Shown one piece after another: positions 34,987 through 37,420 of a DNA stretch of 37,420 nucleotides. Source of the DNA: Pirellulaceae bacterium. GTDB lineage: Bacteria; Planctomycetota; Planctomycetia; Pirellulales; Pirellulaceae. Numbering within the stretch: the stretch's first letter is position 1; the number at the start of each line of letters is the position of its first letter. The position numbers were made by a program, and so were the translations under genes. Location of the stretch: NCBI GenBank assembly GCA_030748485.1, contig JASMLW010000155.1, positions 1 through 37,420 of the forward strand, read 5' to 3'. The notes under the pieces were generated by a model. The model was not told the origin of the DNA. It saw nothing but the letters and a program-made list of their open reading frames with translations, and did not search any database.

Positions 34987-37308
34987 ATGAGGTTGCTAGG
35001 AACAGGGTTGGCGCTCGCTGTAATCTGCGTAGGGCAACTTGTGATCTTTGCTGGTCAAGCCAGCGCCCGTACTTGGACGGATTCATCCGGCGATCGCCAG
35101 ATCGAAGCGGAGTTCGTCCGCAAGCTTGGCGACAAGGTGGTCGTTCGACTTGCCGGCAATGGAAAGCTGTACGAGATCCCGCTCAATCGGCTTTCGCCGG
35201 AGGATCAGACGTTTGTCGAAGGCGCTGGAGGCAGTTCGGAAGGCCTGCTGAAACGACTGGCGCGTCAGCCGCGCGACATCGTTGTCGACACCTCGGGCAG
35301 CGATCGATTCAGCGCCGCCATCCGCAGCGATCCAAACAACCCCGACCACTACGTGCGACGCGGAATGTCGCGCCTGGCGAAGGGTGACTATGCGGACGCC
35401 GAAATCGACTTCTCAAAAGCTGTGCAACTCGACCCCAAGAGCGCCGACGCTTACAACGGCCGCGGACAAGCCTACGCCAAGTTGGAGAAAGCCGACAAGG
35501 CGCACACCGACTTCAACCAGGCCATTGAGCTCGATCCCAATCTGGCGTCCGCCTACCAGCGTCGCGGAGACAACATGCCGGCGCTGGCGAAGACGCCGCT
35601 CGGCGAAAAGTTGATCGGTGATGCGAAAGACAAGCTGAAGAAAAAGTGGAACGCCATGGATCTGGACAACCAGAAGAAGACGCCATGGCAACCGCTCAAT
35701 TCGACCAAGGGCCCGATGACGGCTGACATGCTGGCGCTGGCCATGAAGAAACGCGACTACGAGTTCGCCGAAATGGTGCGCTGGCAAAACGGTTATCGCC
35801 TCGGTATCGGCGGCATCGGTGGTGGCGGCGTCGGCATCGGTGTTGGCGGCGGCTACGGCGTCGGTTCGGGTGTCGCGGTCGGGACCGGTGTGGCGATTAA
35901 CGGTCCGCTGACTCTGTATCCGGAAACGGTTTACAAGGGCGATCCGTTGACGCTCGTCGCGGACGCGACCGCGTTGAATTCGGGCATGCCCACCAAGATC
36001 GGCCCCAATGGCCGCGCGGTGAGAATCGGCGCGGGCAAGATTCCGGCGAAGGAAGATATCGCCAGCGTCGATTTCTATCGCGATTCGAACGGCGACGGTC
36101 AATTGGCTGAGGACATCGATCAATACCTCGGCACCGACTCGAACCCGCAAGACGGTTTTTCGGTCGAGATTCCCACTTGGCAACTGCCGCTGGGCAACAG
36201 CAACTTCTTTGCTCTTCCCAAGGGCGCCGAGGGCACGGCCAAGGACGCCGGCCCCGATTTGACGAGCGTCGCGGATCGCTTGGAAGAAGCGGCCAAGGAA
36301 GAGCGAGCCGTGGCGGCTCAAGCGGCTGCAGCTCAAGAGAGCGGTTTGGAAGCCCCGGCCGCCGGCTCCTTGCGTGAAAACCAACGCGGCGTCGGCAGCG
36401 CGACCCGCTCGGTGATGAAGTCGATCCGAAAGTCGGCTCCCGAAGTCTACGAGGATTTGAAAGGCGTCAGCCGCAATGGCTTGGCGATCGACAAAGAACT
36501 AAAGGCGGCTGAGTCCGCTCCCGGCGCCTCGTCCGCCGCGAACGCGAAGTCCGCTTACGAGACCGCTGAGAAGACGGCGAAGATGCTGGCCGACGCCGCC
36601 GAAAAGTTGAGAAACCAGGCGGCCACTCAATCGACAGCCGCTCGCGGCGTTCCCGCCTACGCTCCGGGAGCCGTTGTTCCCAAAAAGAAGAGCGGTGAAG
36701 GCGGACCTGGCGGGCCCGGCAGCGGCGGACCAGGGGGCGATGGAGACGGCGGTTATGGTGATGGTGATCGCGACGTGATCGTCGTTCGCGATGACGACGA
36801 CGATCTCGATGTGCGAGCTGTCGAGTATCTCGACCGGGACGACTACGAGAATGCGGTTGTCGCGTTCGACGAGTTGATCGAAGACGAGCCCGATAATCTC
36901 TACTACCGCCGTCAACGAGCGGGAGCTCATCTGGCGCGAGGCGGTTACGATTACGCGATTCGCGATTACGATCACCTCGTCGGCTTGGACACCAAGAACG
37001 CGGACCTCTACTACAACCGTGGATGTGCGCACTTGTCGGTCGGCAATCTCGAAAAGGCGATCACCGACTTCACGATCTCGATCAGCTTGGACGAGACGCG
37101 GAATCTGGCGTACACCAATCGTGGCGCCGCATTCGCTCGACAGGGAAAGTACCCCCGCGCGATTGACGATTTCAATACGGCCTTGGGTATGAACGCCAAG
37201 GACGGGTTGGCTCTGCGAAACCGCGCACTGGCCTACAAGAAGGCCGGTGAGTTGTCCAAGTACGAAGCCGACATCGTTAAGCTCAATGCTCTCAACGGTT
37301 CCGAGTAG
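34987..37308 (+). CDS. Secreted SHD1-domain and TPR protein
   Basis: A 773-residue exported protein. A signal peptide spans 1-27 (cleavage probable after GQASA). Residues ~28-77 form an SHD1 domain (RTWTDSSGDRQIEAEFV, YEIPLNRLSPEDQ), common in planctomycete secreted proteins. A block of TPRs follows (~103-195, for example YVRRGMSRLAKGDYADAEID), then a hydrophobic glycine-rich stretch (~270-302) of GIGG/GVGG type. An Ig-like part comes next, with a possible calcium loop DSNGDGQLAED near 361-371. After an alanine-rich helical region and another glycine run, a second TPR block occupies ~615-765. TPRs bind other proteins; the combination suggests an envelope scaffold. The gene has its own promoter and terminator. 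Specific function is unknown. Confidence 0.82.
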   Translation: MRLLGTGLALAVICVGQLVIFAGQASARTWTDSSGDRQIEAEFVRKLGDKVVVRLAGNGKLYEIPLNRLSPEDQTFVEGAGGSSEGLLKRLARQPRDIVVDTSGSDRFSAAIRSDPNNPDHYVRRGMSRLAKGDYADAEIDFSKAVQLDPKSADAYNGRGQAYAKLEKADKAHTDFNQAIELDPNLASAYQRRGDNMPALAKTPLGEKLIGDAKDKLKKKWNAMDLDNQKKTPWQPLNSTKGPMTADMLALAMKKRDYEFAEMVRWQNGYRLGIGGIGGGGVGIGVGGGYGVGSGVAVGTGVAINGPLTLYPETVYKGDPLTLVADATALNSGMPTKIGPNGRAVRIGAGKIPAKEDIASVDFYRDSNGDGQLAEDIDQYLGTDSNPQDGFSVEIPTWQLPLGNSNFFALPKGAEGTAKDAGPDLTSVADRLEEAAKEERAVAAQAAAAQESGLEAPAAGSLRENQRGVGSATRSVMKSIRKSAPEVYEDLKGVSRNGLAIDKELKAAESAPGASSAANAKSAYETAEKTAKMLADAAEKLRNQAATQSTAARGVPAYAPGAVVPKKKSGEGGPGGPGSGGPGGDGDGGYGDGDRDVIVVRDDDDDLDVRAVEYLDRDDYENAVVAFDELIEDEPDNLYYRRQRAGAHLARGGYDYAIRDYDHLVGLDTKNADLYYNRGCAHLSVGNLEKAITDFTISISLDETRNLAYTNRGAAFARQGKYPRAIDDFNTALGMNAKDGLALRNRALAYKKAGELSKYEADIVKLNALNGSE

Positions 37309-37334
37309 TCGGCGAGCAACGTAACTAGACTTTC

Positions 37335-37367
37335 AAAAGACGCCCTCTTCGGAGGGCGTCTTTTTTT
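37335..37367 (+). terminator. Intrinsic terminator with UUCG tetraloop
   Basis: GACGCCCTC (37339-37347) and GAGGGCGTC (37352-37360) pair perfectly around the loop TTCG, and flanking AAAA and TTTT extend the stem to 13 pairs. Seven T follow (37361-37367). It begins 27 bases after the stop of the SHD1/TPR gene and should end its transcript. This is the only clear rho-independent terminator in the window. Confidence 0.95.
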
Positions 37368-37420
37368 CACTCACCGTTTTGCCTAACCACCGCTAAAAGA
37401 GATCAGCAACACCATCAACA

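Overview
The window looks like chromosomal DNA from a high-GC bacterium, most likely a planctomycete (Pirellulales-like). This is inferred from gene content: an SHD1-domain secreted protein with TPRs, a MoxR/DUF58/double von Willebrand A (vWA) operon, many proteins joining zinc ribbons to beta-propellers or Ig-like folds, frequent TTG and GTG starts, and few clear Shine-Dalgarno sites. I see no insertion sequence, tRNA, rRNA, CRISPR array or phage gene, and base composition looks even throughout.

Layout. (1) 1-1870: end of a sugar ABC transporter operon, with the C-terminus of an RbsA/MglA-type ATPase and an RbsC-type permease carrying a large soluble insertion. (2) 1966-12482: housekeeping genes: an E1-like ThiF/MoeB/HesA adenylyltransferase; on the minus strand uvrA with a small glycosidase-like protein behind it; then a two-helix membrane protein, a cupin, ligA, a class I aminotransferase and a secreted HEAT-repeat protein. 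(3) 12524-18602: a MoxR AAA+ ATPase, a DUF58 protein and two membrane-anchored vWA proteins, tightly packed as one operon. (4) 18767-34870: the most striking part, eight same-strand genes: protein kinase, TerY-like vWA protein, PP2C-like phosphatase, a membrane protein with a zinc ribbon outside-facing Ig-like repeats and a PDZ-like end, an SrfC-like P-loop NTPase, an SrfB-like actin/Hsp70-fold ATPase, a protein whose C-terminus resembles the GrpE head, and a zinc-ribbon plus PQQ-type beta-propeller protein. (5) 34987-37308: a secreted SHD1/TPR protein with its own likely promoter, closed by a strong intrinsic terminator at 37335-37367.

How they may work together. Region 4 joins two modules that I know as separate. 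One is the kinase/vWA/PP2C trio of TerY-P type. The other is the SrfB/SrfC pair, known from enterobacterial srfABC but of unclear function. The working model is an envelope-linked machine: a periplasmic sensor passes a signal through a kinase/phosphatase switch to a P-loop NTPase and an Hsp70-like ATPase with its own nucleotide exchange factor. Domain calls rest on visible motifs. The joint function is inference. No intergenic stretch in the window exceeds 300 bases.
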